NCBI GenBank assembly: GCA_947498155.1
Contig: CANMJD010000001.1
Location: 62,001 to 126,000, forward strand
Direction of reading: 5' to 3'
DNA: 64,000 nucleotides
From: an uncultured Pseudoruegeria sp.
GTDB lineage: Bacteria > Pseudomonadota > Alphaproteobacteria > Rhodobacterales > Rhodobacteraceae
Shown here one piece after another: positions 53,210-63,689 of the stretch. Made by a program: the position numbers and the translations under genes. The notes beneath the pieces are model-generated. The model had not been told where the DNA came from. It ran no database searches and saw nothing but the letters and a program-made list of their open reading frames with translations. The first letter of the stretch is position 1. Every line of letters begins with the position of its first letter.

Positions 53210-54385
53210 ATGACCCCCGCAGCACGGGTTGCAGCGGCGATCGACATTCTGGATTTGATACTGGATGGCATGGCGGCAGAGCGTGCCTTGACATCCTGGG
53301 CTCGCCAAAGCCGTTTTGCCGGGTCTAAGGATCGGGCGGCGGTTCGGGACCATGTTTTTGACGCGCTGCGGTGCAAAAGATCCTATGCATGGCTAGGTGC
53401 TGCGGAAACCGGGCGCGGCATCCTGCATGGGGCCTGCATCGCCAAGTGCATTGACCCTGAAACGGTTTTCACCGGGCTGGGTCATGCGCCGTCCCCACTG
53501 ACCGAAATTGAGATTGAAAACAGCCGGTTGGTGGCCGATCTTCCCATGGCGCAAGCTAGGGATCTGTCAGACTATGTCTCCGATCTTTTTGACGCCTCCC
53601 TTGGCGATACGGCACCGGCCATAGCCGATTGTCTACGTCAGCGCGCACCTGTATTCATTCGGGTAAATCTGGCCAAGACCACACGGCAACAGGCGCAAGT
53701 ATCCTTGCAGGCCGAAGGCTATGAGACTGAGCCACATGATTTGTCCGAGACAGCCCTAAAGGTTTTAAGCAACGCGCGAAAACTGCATTTATCCCAAGCC
53801 TATCTTGAAGGGGAGATTGAGCTTCAAGACGCAGGATCGCAGTTTTTGGTGGACCAATTGCCCGTGCAACCCGGCCAAAAAGTACTTGATTATTGCGCCG
53901 GCGGCGGGGGGAAATCTCTCGCCATGGCGGCGCGCACGGCGGCAACCTATTATGCGTATGACATTTCGGAAAAGCGCATGGCGGATATTGCCGAAAGGGC
54001 AAAGCGCGCCGGAGCAACGATCTCTGTTCTTGGAACGGATGCCCTGTCAGATGCTGGGCTTTTTGATCTTGTTCTTTGCGATGTGCCATGCAGTGGTTCG
54101 GGGTCTTGGCGACGATCTCCTGAGGCCAAATGGCGGTTTGATGCCAACACGTTAGAAGGCATAGTTAAGGTGCAGTCCGAAATTCTGGAGGACGCCAAAA
54201 CACGGGTTGGTCCTGACGGTACGCTGGCCTATGCCACCTGTTCATTGCTGGATGCGGAAAACCAGAATCAAGTGGCAGGGTTTTTGGCCAACAATCCGGA
54301 CTGGTGTATGATGGATAGCCATTTTCTGACCCCGCTGGATGGCGGGGATGGATTTTATCTCGCTTTGATGAGGCGTGAAGGATGA
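53210..54385 (+). CDS. RsmB/NOP family rRNA m5C methyltransferase
   Basis: The 391-residue protein has an N-terminal NusB-like helical domain and a C-terminal SAM domain: LDYCAGGGGKSLAMA (motif I), VLCDVPCSGSGSWRR with the first cysteine, and LAYATCSLLDAENQ with the catalytic cysteine. It methylates a cytosine in rRNA. Rhodobacteraceae usually carry two such paralogues, so assignment to C967 (RsmB) is not certain. AGGA precedes ATG 53210. It lies 51 bp after guaB. Confidence 0.92.
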   Translation: MTPAARVAAAIDILDLILDGMAAERALTSWARQSRFAGSKDRAAVRDHVFDALRCKRSYAWLGAAETGRGILHGACIAKCIDPETVFTGLGHAPSPLTEIEIENSRLVADLPMAQARDLSDYVSDLFDASLGDTAPAIADCLRQRAPVFIRVNLAKTTRQQAQVSLQAEGYETEPHDLSETALKVLSNARKLHLSQAYLEGEIELQDAGSQFLVDQLPVQPGQKVLDYCAGGGGKSLAMAARTAATYYAYDISEKRMADIAERAKRAGATISVLGTDALSDAGLFDLVLCDVPCSGSGSWRRSPEAKWRFDANTLEGIVKVQSEILEDAKTRVGPDGTLAYATCSLLDAENQNQVAGFLANNPDWCMMDSHFLTPLDGGDGFYLALMRREG

Positions 54386-54458
54386 AAATCTGCTCTTAAG
54401 GGGACATTAAGCATTTGTAATCGATAGTTGGTCAAACTGGCAAATCGTCGGGAACCCA

Positions 54459-56747
54459 ATGAACGAACAACTGCTGTCTCCGCATCCCATAGCACACCGA
54501 TTGGCGATCATCGCGCCGCGACTTGTGTATCTCTTCCTTGCGGCGGGGGTGCTGTTCCTGGCCGCGTGGCTCACGCCAGATGTGCGGTTACGCGTGCTGA
54601 CTGGGGGAATCGGGGCTTCGATCATTGTGTCTGCTGTGGCGGCATGGCTGGTCCATCGTTATTATCGCCGGCGCTATGATCGACGGCTCGCCCAGATTTC
54701 AAAATTCGTCCAGCATGATGCGACGGCCAGTTTCATCGCGGATGAGGACGGAACAGTGCGGTATTGCAATCACGTTGCCTATCGGTTGTATCCGCTTGAT
54801 ATCGGTCATCCGCTCGCCGCTGCATTTAAAGAGGTCTTCGCTGATCCAAGCGATATCATGCATCGGCTTCAGCTGCAGGCGGTTAAAAAGGGCACCGCCC
54901 GAGAAGATGTTGTCACCCGCACGGGCCATATGCGGCTGATGGTTCATGTGATTGAGGGGGGCGGGTTCCTTTGGCGGTTTGAGGATATGTGGGAAAGTCA
55001 GGGGGCTTCCAAAGGGGCAGATGGCTTGTCTTTGCCGATGTTGGTGGCCAACGCCAAAGGCGATGTTCTCTTTATGAATGAGGCGCTGCGGCGTCTATTA
55101 GGGCGGCGCATCAAATTAATATCCGAGATCTTTCCGAAACCGGATTGGAAGGGGCAGCGATCGGCGATTCTTCTTACCCGAACCGGGCGCGTCAGCTGCG
55201 ATCTTGTGATTCTTTCCGGCGCAGGTAGTCGGCAAGAGGTCTATTTTCTCCCCCCCCGAGAGGTGCAGTCTGGACCTTCTGATATGGCGCAGCTGAAAGA
55301 TCTTCCTGTTGCTGTTTTGGGGCTACGACTTGATGGTCGAATTTCTTTTGCTAATACACGGGCACGACAGCAGTTCCAGATGCTTAAGAACGGCAAGGAT
55401 GTCCTGTTTTCAGATGTTTTTACTGGTGTCGCACGACCAATAGAGGAATGGCTCGCTAATCAGACTGTGGCGCATGGCCCAGAATTGTTACGGACCAATC
55501 AAAATGGGAAAGAGCATTTTGTTCAGGCCTCGCTGATGAAGCAAGGACAGGTACGTATTCTGGTGCTTCAGGATGCAACAGAGCTTAAAACGCTTGAGGC
55601 GCAGTTCGTACAGAGCCAAAAAATGCAGGCGATCGGCCAGTTGGCGGGCGGGGTGGCTCATGATTTCAATAATCTACTTACCGCAATTTCAGGCCATTGT
55701 GATTTGCTGTTGCTGCGGCATGAAAAAAGCGATCCGGACTATGCGGATCTGGAGCAGATTGGTCAAAATGCCAACCGCGCCGCAAGTTTGGTCGGGCAAT
55801 TGCTGGCCTTTTCCAGAAAACAGACATTGCGGATGGAAGTTGTCGATCTAAAGGAGGTATTTTCGGATCTTACCCATCTTTTGAATCGATTGGTCGGTGA
55901 AAAAGTTCAGTTAAAATTCAGCTACGACCCAGAAGTTAAACCGGTTTTCTCGGATAAACGGCAACTAGAACAGGTGATGATGAATCTGGTCGTTAACGCC
56001 AAGGATGCAATGCCAGATGGCGGGTTGGTAGAGATTGAAACATCCGGCAAGACTCTACGGGATTCGCTCAATCGCTCCGGGGTGGCGGTGCCAGCGGGGG
56101 ATTACAGTGTGATTAAGGTCACTGATACGGGCAGCGGTATCCCCAGCACACATATAGATAAAGTTTTCGATCCCTTTTTTACCAGCAAACCAACCGGGCA
56201 GGGTACCGGGCTGGGGCTTGCAACCGTCTACGGGATCGTCAAACAGACGGGCGGCTACATTTTTGTCGACAGTGTACCGCATCAGGGGGCCTGTTTTACC
56301 ATCTATTTGCCAGCATTGAAAAAGGGCGATGTGCAGTTAGCGACTCAAAGGCCAACAGACATCGCAAAACCAAGCCCCGCAGATGAGGGGGTCGTGCTTC
56401 TGGTGGAGGATGAGGAATCCGTGCGGGCTTTTGCATCCCGTGCCCTTAGGCTGCGCGGCTACACCGTGCTTGAGGCCGAAGACGCAGAACATGCAAAGAA
56501 AATTCTATCGGATGCAGCATTAAAAGTTGATGTTTTTGTCTCGGACGTGGTGATGCCCGGCGAGAACGGTCCGGCTTGGGTTCGTGAAGCGCTAAAGCAA
56601 AGGCCCGATGTGAAAGTGATATTTGTGTCTGGATATGCGGAGGCAGATTTTATGGAAAGCGATGCATCCATTCCAGAGGCTGTTTTCCTTCCCAAGCCAT
56701 TTTCCCTAAACGATCTAACGGCAACGGTTCATCGTCAACTTCATTAG
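54459..56747 (+). CDS. cckA: Hybrid sensor histidine kinase CckA
   Basis: The 762-residue kinase has two N-terminal membrane helices (about 19-38 and 50-66), PAS-like segments, a HisKA/HATPase core and a receiver. The phosphorylated histidine is H401 in GGVAHDFNNLLTAISGH, and ATP-binding boxes are NLVVNAKDAM, DTGSGI and GTGLGLATVYG. The receiver aspartate is D696 in VSDVVMPG. The order and the H-box are those of CckA, which feeds the ChpT-CtrA relay controlling cell cycle and motility in alphaproteobacteria. Its stop codon overlaps that of the convergent sulfotransferase gene. Confidence 0.93.
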   Translation: MNEQLLSPHPIAHRLAIIAPRLVYLFLAAGVLFLAAWLTPDVRLRVLTGGIGASIIVSAVAAWLVHRYYRRRYDRRLAQISKFVQHDATASFIADEDGTVRYCNHVAYRLYPLDIGHPLAAAFKEVFADPSDIMHRLQLQAVKKGTAREDVVTRTGHMRLMVHVIEGGGFLWRFEDMWESQGASKGADGLSLPMLVANAKGDVLFMNEALRRLLGRRIKLISEIFPKPDWKGQRSAILLTRTGRVSCDLVILSGAGSRQEVYFLPPREVQSGPSDMAQLKDLPVAVLGLRLDGRISFANTRARQQFQMLKNGKDVLFSDVFTGVARPIEEWLANQTVAHGPELLRTNQNGKEHFVQASLMKQGQVRILVLQDATELKTLEAQFVQSQKMQAIGQLAGGVAHDFNNLLTAISGHCDLLLLRHEKSDPDYADLEQIGQNANRAASLVGQLLAFSRKQTLRMEVVDLKEVFSDLTHLLNRLVGEKVQLKFSYDPEVKPVFSDKRQLEQVMMNLVVNAKDAMPDGGLVEIETSGKTLRDSLNRSGVAVPAGDYSVIKVTDTGSGIPSTHIDKVFDPFFTSKPTGQGTGLGLATVYGIVKQTGGYIFVDSVPHQGACFTIYLPALKKGDVQLATQRPTDIAKPSPADEGVVLLVEDEESVRAFASRALRLRGYTVLEAEDAEHAKKILSDAALKVDVFVSDVVMPGENGPAWVREALKQRPDVKVIFVSGYAEADFMESDASIPEAVFLPKPFSLNDLTATVHRQLH

Positions 56748-57346
56748 CCGCCGCGCCGTGACGATTCCCACAGGGCGTATTCTGCGGCGCATTCCTGTTC
56801 AAATCGTTTTCGGATGTTTTCATCCAAAGAAAGGTCGCGTCTCGGAGAGATATTAAGCTTAGGGAGCGAAATTTCACACTGAAGCCGATCTTCCAAAAAA
56901 CCGAGAAGGTGCCCCTGTTCTTCATAGGCAAACAAGTGATCCACCCCAGGACTTCCGTCCTTTTGTGCTACAAATTTACTTTGCGACCCAATTTTCGCAA
57001 AGGCTGGTTTTTCAACCGCAAGATAACCAAGAATAAAATCTGGGAACGAAATATTGGCAGTACTATTGTCCCGACCATTTAAAAAGGGGCGCGAACGATA
57101 GCGATACCAGCTGGCGGCCCAATCAAGGGGTTCTCGAATGACAGCCAGCGTTTCAAAGGGCCCATTACAAAACTTGTCCACCATTGGTTTGAAAAACCGA
57201 TGATAGCGATAGAGCGGCGCATGTTTAAGTTCGGGTGGATCGCGCACAACAATATCGGCGCGTAGGCCCAAGGCGGATTGCAACGCGGTGGTTCCGGTTT
57301 TGGGAACAGACAAAAGTACGAGTTTTTCTTTTTGAAAAATAAGCAT
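56744..57346 (-). CDS. Sulfotransferase-fold protein
   Basis: The protein (200 residues from ATG 57346) begins LIFQKEKLVLLSVPKTGTTA, where PKTGTTA is the 5'-phosphosulfate loop of PAPS-dependent sulfotransferases. A 3' motif follows in VIREPLDWAASWYRYRSR. Related Rhodobacteraceae proteins are sometimes mislabelled gamma-glutamyl kinase. A GTG 22 codons upstream (57412) is an alternative start. The acceptor is unknown. It converges on cckA. Confidence 0.82.
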   Translation of the reverse strand: MLIFQKEKLVLLSVPKTGTTALQSALGLRADIVVRDPPELKHAPLYRYHRFFKPMVDKFCNGPFETLAVIREPLDWAASWYRYRSRPFLNGRDNSTANISFPDFILGYLAVEKPAFAKIGSQSKFVAQKDGSPGVDHLFAYEEQGHLLGFLEDRLQCEISLPKLNISPRRDLSLDENIRKRFEQECAAEYALWESSRRGG

Positions 57347-57474
57347 TTCAATAAAATTCGGTCCGTAGTGACTCTTTTGGTCCAAACTAAACCACTCGTT
57401 AATAGTTTGCACGTCAGAATTGATTCAGAAAATTTAGATTGAAATGTTCTCTTTTTGGTCTCATAAAGAGGTGA

Positions 57475-57489
57475 GAACAAGAGGCGAAC
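57475..57489. promoter_or_regulatory. LexA-type SOS box upstream of recA
   Basis: GAAC-N7-GAAC, the alphaproteobacterial LexA site, is exact at 57475-57489, 51 bp before the recA start. A weaker mirror-type candidate, GTTC-N7-GGTC, lies at 57446-57460. recA is therefore expected to be SOS-inducible. Confidence 0.8.
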
Positions 57490-57539
57490 ATAAGCAGTGA
57501 TTGCCGCCCGCATCCGGGTGTGAAATAAGGATTGAAACA

Positions 57540-58610
57540 ATGGCGACGGCAGATCTTTTGAATATGACAGATAAACGCACAGCAGAAAAACAAAAAGCGC
57601 TGGATTCAGCGCTGGCTCAGATCGAACGGCAGTTCGGTAAGGGATCAATTATGAAACTGGGCCAAGAAGGGGCTGTTCAGGAGATTGAGGCAACCTCTAC
57701 GGGCTCGCTTGGCCTTGATATTGCGCTTGGAATCGGCGGTTTGCCCAAAGGGCGGATTATCGAAATTTACGGACCGGAATCCTCGGGTAAAACCACGTTG
57801 ACGCTACATTGCGTCGCGGAAGAGCAGAAAAAAGGCGGCGTCTGTGCTTTTGTGGACGCGGAACATGCGCTTGATCCGCAATATGCAAAAAAGCTGGGTG
57901 TTGATCTGGATGAGATGCTGATCTCTCAACCCGACACGGGAGAGCAAGCCCTTGAAATTACCGACACCTTGGTGCGTTCCGGCGCCGTTAGCATGGTTGT
58001 TGTGGATTCGGTTGCCGCGTTGACGCCAAAGTCTGAACTCGAAGGCGATATGGGGGATAGCAGCGTGGGCGTTCAGGCGCGCCTGATGAGCCAGGCGATG
58101 CGCAAACTGACCGGGTCCATTTCGCGATCCAATTGCATGGTGATCTTCATTAACCAAATCCGGATGAAAATCGGCGTGATGTTTGGCAGTCCTGAAACCA
58201 CATCCGGTGGTAATGCGCTCAAGTTTTATTCCTCTGTCCGTCTGGACATTCGCCGCATTGGTGCGGTTAAGGATCGGGATGAGGTCGTAGGCAACGCCAC
58301 CCGGGTAAAAGTGGTTAAAAACAAGGTCGCTGCCCCGTTCAAACAAGTTGAGTTTGATATCATGTATGGTGAAGGTATTTCCAAGATGGGGGAATTGCTG
58401 GACTTGGGTGTCAAAGCCGGTGTTGTCGATAAATCCGGTTCATGGTTCTCCTATGGGGATCAACGCATCGGGCAGGGGCGTGAAAATGCCAAAACCTTCC
58501 TAAAGGACAACAAGCAAATCGCCTATGAGATCGAGGATAAAATTCGCGCAGCCCACGGGCTTGATTTCGATATGCCCGATGGGGCTGGCGAAGACGTGCT
58601 GGAAGGCTGA
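57540..58610 (+). CDS. recA: Recombinase A
   Basis: The 356-residue protein drives strand exchange and activates LexA self-cleavage. The Walker A is [10 protein letters not shown] (about 79-88), Walker B is [10 protein letters not shown], and the DNA loops ([38 protein letters not shown]) are intact. AAGGA sits 8 bases before ATG 57540, which fixes the start. An SOS box precedes it and a terminator follows. Confidence 0.98.
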   Translation: MATADLLNMTDKRTAEKQKALDSALAQIERQFGKGSIMKLGQEGAVQEIEATSTGSLGLDIALGIGGLPKGRIIEIYGPESSGKTTLTLHCVAEEQKKGGVCAFVDAEHALDPQYAKKLGVDLDEMLISQPDTGEQALEITDTLVRSGAVSMVVVDSVAALTPKSELEGDMGDSSVGVQARLMSQAMRKLTGSISRSNCMVIFINQIRMKIGVMFGSPETTSGGNALKFYSSVRLDIRRIGAVKDRDEVVGNATRVKVVKNKVAAPFKQVEFDIMYGEGISKMGELLDLGVKAGVVDKSGSWFSYGDQRIGQGRENAKTFLKDNKQIAYEIEDKIRAAHGLDFDMPDGAGEDVLEG

Positions 58611-58630
58611 AATTGCCCTATAAAAAATCC

Positions 58631-58661
58631 AAAGCCGCTCAGAATTTGAGCGGCTTTTTTT
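58631..58661 (+). terminator. recA terminator
   Basis: AAAGCCGCTC (58631-58640) pairs with GAGCGGCTTT (58648-58657) around a 7-base loop, with seven T residues ending at 58661. It separates recA from alaS. Confidence 0.85.
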
Positions 58662-58733
58662 GTTGGCGGTGGACAGGCGCAAAACACAGTTATAAACGGG
58701 TTTGAACCAAGTATAACAGCGCCGGAAAACCCC

Positions 58734-61403
58734 ATGCCAAGTTTGAATGAAATCCGTTCCACCTATCTCGACTATTTTGGCAAAAACGGTCACGCCGTCG
58801 TCGATTCCTCGCCGTTGGTCCCGCGCAATGACCCAACGTTGATGTTTACTAACGCCGGGATGGTGCAGTTTAAAAATGTTTTCACTGGTGTCGAACAGCG
58901 CGACTATCAGCGCGCCACCACCAGCCAGAAATGTGTGCGCGCTGGCGGCAAGCACAATGACCTCGACAATGTCGGCTATACCGCACGTCATCACACGTTT
59001 TTCGAAATGCTGGGGAATTTCTCTTTTGGCGATTACTTCAAAGAAGACGCCATTCCGTTCGCTTGGGATTTGCTAACCAAGGAATTTGGCATCAACAAAG
59101 ATAAGCTGCTTGTCACGGTTTATCATACCGATGATGAGGCCGCGAATATCTGGAAAAAACACGCGGGCCTGTCGGATGATCGTATCATTCGCATCGCCAC
59201 AGATGACAATTTCTGGTCAATGGGTGCGACGGGCCCTTGCGGGCCTTGCACCGAAATTTTCTACGATCATGGCGATCACATCTGGGGTGGGCCTCCCGGT
59301 AGCCCCGAAGAAGACGGCGACCGGTTTATCGAAATTTGGAACCTCGTTTTCATGCAGTTTGAACAGCATGAAGATGGCCGCCGTGAAAATCTGCCCAAAC
59401 CCTCAATCGATACCGGCATGGGGCTGGAGCGGATCGGCGCTTTGCTGCAGGGCAAACACGACAATTACGACACGGATATGATGCGCGCCCTGATTGAGGC
59501 ATCGGCCCATGCGACGAGCCAGGATCCGGATGGCCCCGGCAATGTGCACCACCGCGTGATTGCCGATCACCTTCGGTCGACGTCTTTCCTGATTGCCGAT
59601 GGGGTGATGCCCAGCAATGAAGGACGCGGCTATGTGCTGCGCCGGATCATGCGTCGCGCCATGCGTCATGCGCATCTTCTGGGCGCCAAAGATCCGGTGA
59701 TGCACCGGTTGGTGCCGGCGCTTGTGCAGCAGATGGGGGGGCACTTCACCGAGCTTGGCCAAGCCCAGTCGATGATCGAAGAAACGCTGCGGCTGGAAGA
59801 AACCCGGTTCCGCCAAACGCTAGAGCGCGGTTTGCGCTTGTTGGATGACGAAGTTTCCGATCTGCCCGAGGGCGGAACCTTGCCCGGAGAAGCGGCGTTT
59901 AAACTCTATGACACCTATGGTTTCCCGCTTGATCTAACGCAGGACGCCCTGCGCGAAAAAGGGCTTTCGGTGGATACTGATGGGTTTACATCGGCGATGG
60001 ATGCGCAAAAAGCCAAGGCGCGCGCGGCGTGGTCGGGGTCTGGTGAAACGGCGGATGCGGCGATCTGGTTTGATCTGGCGGATCAACATGGGGCCACCGA
60101 ATTTCTCGGATATGACACCGAAATTGCCGAAGGTCAGGTGATGGCGCTGGTGCGCGATGGCAAGGCGCTGGAGAGTTTGGCAGAGGGCGAAACCGCTTTT
60201 GCCGTGCTGAACCAGACTCCGTTTTATGCGGAATCCGGTGGGCAAGTCGGTGACAGCGGCAGCTATCTGAAACCTGATGGCGCAGGCCAAATCGACGACA
60301 CAATGAAAATGGCGGGCGGCGTTTTCGCCCATAAAGTGACCGCCGATAAGGGCGGGCTGGCCGTGGGGGATGCGCTGGAATTGCGGGTGTCGCATAGCCG
60401 TCGCAGCGCCATTCGTGCTAATCACTCCGCCACCCATTTGCTGCACGAAGCCCTGCGCAAGGCGCTCGGCGATCATGTGGCGCAACGCGGGTCTTTGAAT
60501 GCCGAAGATCGACTGCGGTTTGACTTTAGCCATTCCCAAGCTCTGACGGCGGGTGAACTGGCGCAGGTCGAAAGCGAAGTGAACGACTATATCCGCCAGA
60601 ACAGCCGTGTTGAAACCCGGATCATGACCCCGGATGATGCCCGCGAGCTTGGCGCACAGGCATTGTTTGGTGAAAAATACGGCGATGAAGTCCGCGTGGT
60701 GTCCATGGGGATTGAAACTGGTTCGGGCAAGGGCAGCGATGGCAACACCTATTCGCTGGAGCTGTGCGGCGGGACCCATGTGCGCCAGACCGGCGATATT
60801 GGGCTGTTTACCCTATTGGGAGATAGCGCGTCTTCGGCCGGTGTGCGCCGGATCGAAGCGTTGACCGGTGCGGCGGCGATTTCCCACCTTTCCACACAAG
60901 ATAAACGTCTTAACAAGGTTTCGGGCCTGCTGAAAGCGCAAGCCAGTGATGTGGAAGACCGCGTCAAAGCCCTGTTGGAAGAGCGTAAATCCCTGCAAAA
61001 TGAGGTTGCGCAGCTGCGCCGTGATTTGGCGATGGCCGGTGGTGCACAGGCGGGCGGTGCGCCCGAAGCAATTGAAGTGAACGGGATCAAATTCCACGCC
61101 CAAGCGCTCTCGGGCGTCAGCGGTAAAGATCTACCCGCCTTGATCGATGAACATAAATCCCGTCTGGGCTCCGGTGCGGTGCTATTGATTGCGGATGCGG
61201 GTGGCAAAGCGGCCGTGGCCGCCGGTGTCACCGATGATCTGACGGATCGTGTGTCGGCGGTTGATCTTGTGCGCGCTGCGGTGGCTGAGCTGGGCGGTAA
61301 GGGCGGCGGCGGTCGGGCCGATATGGCGCAAGGCGGGGGCAAGGATGCTGCCAATGCCGAGGCCGCGATTGCGGCAGCCACTTCTGTCATCCAAGGAGCA
61401 TAA
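58734..61403 (+). CDS. alaS: Alanyl-tRNA synthetase
   Basis: This 889-residue class II synthetase has the catalytic domain (residues 1-240, starting [12 protein letters not shown]), the tRNA-binding helices, the editing domain and the C-Ala domain. Editing-site zinc ligands are in HSATHLLH and [12 protein letters not shown] glycine-rich stretch near the end ([16 protein letters not shown]) is the usual C-Ala/DHHA1 signature. Start ATG 58734 gives the standard N-terminus. A DUF1330 gene follows two bases after the stop. Confidence 0.97.
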   Translation: MPSLNEIRSTYLDYFGKNGHAVVDSSPLVPRNDPTLMFTNAGMVQFKNVFTGVEQRDYQRATTSQKCVRAGGKHNDLDNVGYTARHHTFFEMLGNFSFGDYFKEDAIPFAWDLLTKEFGINKDKLLVTVYHTDDEAANIWKKHAGLSDDRIIRIATDDNFWSMGATGPCGPCTEIFYDHGDHIWGGPPGSPEEDGDRFIEIWNLVFMQFEQHEDGRRENLPKPSIDTGMGLERIGALLQGKHDNYDTDMMRALIEASAHATSQDPDGPGNVHHRVIADHLRSTSFLIADGVMPSNEGRGYVLRRIMRRAMRHAHLLGAKDPVMHRLVPALVQQMGGHFTELGQAQSMIEETLRLEETRFRQTLERGLRLLDDEVSDLPEGGTLPGEAAFKLYDTYGFPLDLTQDALREKGLSVDTDGFTSAMDAQKAKARAAWSGSGETADAAIWFDLADQHGATEFLGYDTEIAEGQVMALVRDGKALESLAEGETAFAVLNQTPFYAESGGQVGDSGSYLKPDGAGQIDDTMKMAGGVFAHKVTADKGGLAVGDALELRVSHSRRSAIRANHSATHLLHEALRKALGDHVAQRGSLNAEDRLRFDFSHSQALTAGELAQVESEVNDYIRQNSRVETRIMTPDDARELGAQALFGEKYGDEVRVVSMGIETGSGKGSDGNTYSLELCGGTHVRQTGDIGLFTLLGDSASSAGVRRIEALTGAAAISHLSTQDKRLNKVSGLLKAQASDVEDRVKALLEERKSLQNEVAQLRRDLAMAGGAQAGGAPEAIEVNGIKFHAQALSGVSGKDLPALIDEHKSRLGSGAVLLIADAGGKAAVAAGVTDDLTDRVSAVDLVRAAVAELGGKGGGGRADMAQGGGKDAANAEAAIAAATSVIQGA

Positions 61404-61405
61404 AA

Positions 61406-61696
61406 ATGGGCGCACTCTGGATTGCACATGTGACCGTCACGGATGAAGAAGCCTATGGCAAATACGCCGCTCTTGCCGGACCTGCGATTGCCAAACACGG
61501 CGGGCATTTTATTGCCCGTGGGGGACGGTATGTTCAGCTAGAGGGAAAAGAGCGGGCGCGCAATGTAGTTGCGAAATTCCCGACGCTGGAGGCAGCAGAA
61601 GCCTGTTACCACAGTCCTGAATATCAAGAAGCCCTGAGCCATGCGCGCGGGGCCTCTGAACGGGAATTGATGGTTGTCGAGACTGACGAAGATTAG
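61406..61696 (+). CDS. DUF1330 family protein
   Basis: The 96-residue protein has the dimeric alpha/beta-barrel layout of DUF1330: LWIAHVTVTDEEAYGKYAALAGP at the start, GGHFIARGGRYVQLEG in the middle, and the helix PEYQEALSHARGASERELMVVE at the end. Function is unknown. ATG 61406 lies two bases after the alaS stop, so it is cotranscribed with alaS. A bidirectional hairpin follows. Confidence 0.88.
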   Translation: MGALWIAHVTVTDEEAYGKYAALAGPAIAKHGGHFIARGGRYVQLEGKERARNVVAKFPTLEAAEACYHSPEYQEALSHARGASERELMVVETDED

Positions 61697-61727
61697 AAAC
61701 GTCTCTTAAGTCGCAGATACAAAAGAA

Positions 61728-61754
61728 AAAGCCCGGTGAATTTCACCGGGCTTT
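61728..61754. terminator. Bidirectional terminator between the DUF1330 gene and typA
   Basis: AAAGCCCGGTGAA (61728-61740) pairs with TTCACCGGGCTTT (61742-61754), leaving almost no loop unless the central A-T pairs open. On the minus strand, TTTTTC follows, suitable for typA. On the plus strand, TTTGTTGTTT follows. Confidence 0.78.
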
Positions 61755-61759
61755 GTTGT

Positions 61760-63577
61760 TTATGTTGCCGAACGCGACTGGCGTTTACGCTCATGTGGAT
61801 CCAGATAGCGCTTGCGCAGACGGATCGAATTTGGCGTCACTTCAACCAGCTCATCATTGTCGATATAGGCGATGGCCTCTTCGAGCGATTTAGTGATTGG
61901 TGTGGTCAGGCGCACGGCTTCATCGGTGCCCGAGGCGCGCACGTTGGTCAGCTTTTTACCCTTAAGCGGGTTTACCTCAAGATCGTTTTCACGGCTGTGT
62001 TCGCCGATGATCATGCCCTCATAGACGGCTTCTTGCGCGCCGATGAACATCTTGCCACGATCTTCGAGGTTCCACAGCGCATAGGCGACAGAGGTGCCGT
62101 TTTCCATGGAGATCAGCACACCGGCACGACGGCCAGGGATGGCGCCTTTATGCGGGGTCCAGTCGTGGAAGACCCTGTTCAGAACACCGGTACCGCGGGT
62201 ATCGGTCAGGAATTCACCGTGATAGCCGATCAAACCGCGCGAAGGCACATGGGCGATGATGCGGGTCTTCCCGCCGTTCTGACGCATCTCGGTCAGCTCA
62301 CCTTTGCGCACGCCGGTTAGTTTCTCGATCACCGCACCGGAATATTCGTCATCCACATCGATGGTGACTTCTTCGACGGGCTCTAGCGTTTCGCCGTCGA
62401 CCTCTTGGAATAGAACCTGCGGACGCGAGATGGACAGTTCAAAGCCCTCGCGACGCATGTTTTCGATCAGAACACCCATCTGAAGCTCGCCCCGTCCGGC
62501 AACCTCAAAGGCTTCGCCACCGGGGGTGTCGCTGATTTTGATGGCGACGTTGGATTCGGCCTCTTTCATCAGACGTTCACGAATGACGCGGGACTGAACT
62601 TTTTTGCCGTCGCGACCGGCCAGCGGGCTGTCGTTGATGCCAAAGGTCACGGTAATGGTGGGCGGATCGATCGGCTGTGCGGGCAGGGGCGTGTCCACAT
62701 CCACCGCACAGATCGTGTCGGCCACGGTGGCTGTCGCCATACCGGCCAGCGATACAATGTCACCGGCTTCGGCAATGTCGATTGGCGTTTGAGCCAAGCC
62801 CCGGAAAGCCAGAATTTTCGTGCAGCGGAATTGTTCGATCTTTTTACCATCGCGGCTCAGGGCTTTGACGGTTTCACCAGCTTTTAGGGTGCCGCTTTCA
62901 ACACGGCCCGTCAGAATACGGCCAATGAAGGGATCAGAGCCCAGTGTCGTTGCCAGCATGCTGAATGGCTTGCCAATATTCGCCAAGACTTTCGGCGCAG
63001 GCACATGTTCGATGACAAGATCAAACAGCGCCGACAGGTCCTTGCGGGGGCCGTCGAGTTCCATATCAGCCCAGCCAGCGCGGCCAGAGGCATACATGAC
63101 CGGGAAATCAAGCTGATCATCATCGGCATCCAGCGATGCAAAGAGATCAAAGCATTCATCCAGCGCACGGTCCGGTTCGCCATCGGGTTTGTCGACCTTG
63201 TTGACCACAACAATCGGACGCAGGCCAAGGGCCAGCGCTTTGGAAGTCACAAATTTAGTTTGGGGCATCGGGCCTTCGGCCGCATCCACCAGAAGCACAA
63301 CACCATCCACCATCGACAGGATACGCTCTACCTCGCCGCCGAAATCGGCGTGACCGGGGGTATCTACGATGTTGATCCGTGTGTTTTTCCATTCGACGGA
63401 TGTCGCTTTGGCGAGGATGGTAATCCCGCGCTCACGTTCCAGATCGTTGGAGTCCATGGCTCGTTCGGCCACAGCTTGATTTTCGCGAAATGCGCCGGAC
63501 TGTTTCAGCAGCTCGTCCACAAGTGTGGTTTTGCCGTGGTCAACGTGCGCGATGATTGCAATATTCCGTAGGTCCAT
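61760..63577 (-). CDS. typA: Ribosome-associated GTPase TypA/BipA
   Basis: The 605-residue translational GTPase has G1 [10 protein letters not shown] (10-19), G3 DTPGHADF, G4 NKVDKPD, and the BipA-specific C-terminus ([44 protein letters not shown]). It acts in ribosome assembly and stress or cold adaptation. The gene is monocistronic on this strand. Confidence 0.97.
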   Translation of the reverse strand: MDLRNIAIIAHVDHGKTTLVDELLKQSGAFRENQAVAERAMDSNDLERERGITILAKATSVEWKNTRINIVDTPGHADFGGEVERILSMVDGVVLLVDAAEGPMPQTKFVTSKALALGLRPIVVVNKVDKPDGEPDRALDECFDLFASLDADDDQLDFPVMYASGRAGWADMELDGPRKDLSALFDLVIEHVPAPKVLANIGKPFSMLATTLGSDPFIGRILTGRVESGTLKAGETVKALSRDGKKIEQFRCTKILAFRGLAQTPIDIAEAGDIVSLAGMATATVADTICAVDVDTPLPAQPIDPPTITVTFGINDSPLAGRDGKKVQSRVIRERLMKEAESNVAIKISDTPGGEAFEVAGRGELQMGVLIENMRREGFELSISRPQVLFQEVDGETLEPVEEVTIDVDDEYSGAVIEKLTGVRKGELTEMRQNGGKTRIIAHVPSRGLIGYHGEFLTDTRGTGVLNRVFHDWTPHKGAIPGRRAGVLISMENGTSVAYALWNLEDRGKMFIGAQEAVYEGMIIGEHSRENDLEVNPLKGKKLTNVRASGTDEAVRLTTPITKSLEEAIAYIDNDELVEVTPNSIRLRKRYLDPHERKRQSRSAT

Positions 63578-63689
63578 TTGGCCCGCCTCATAACTGTTCC
63601 CGCGCGCCGTAACGCGGATACGGGCAAAAGGCCAGTGCTAATCGGCCAAAAGCCCCCGTGTCATGGCGGGGGGGCGATTAAAGCATGGC

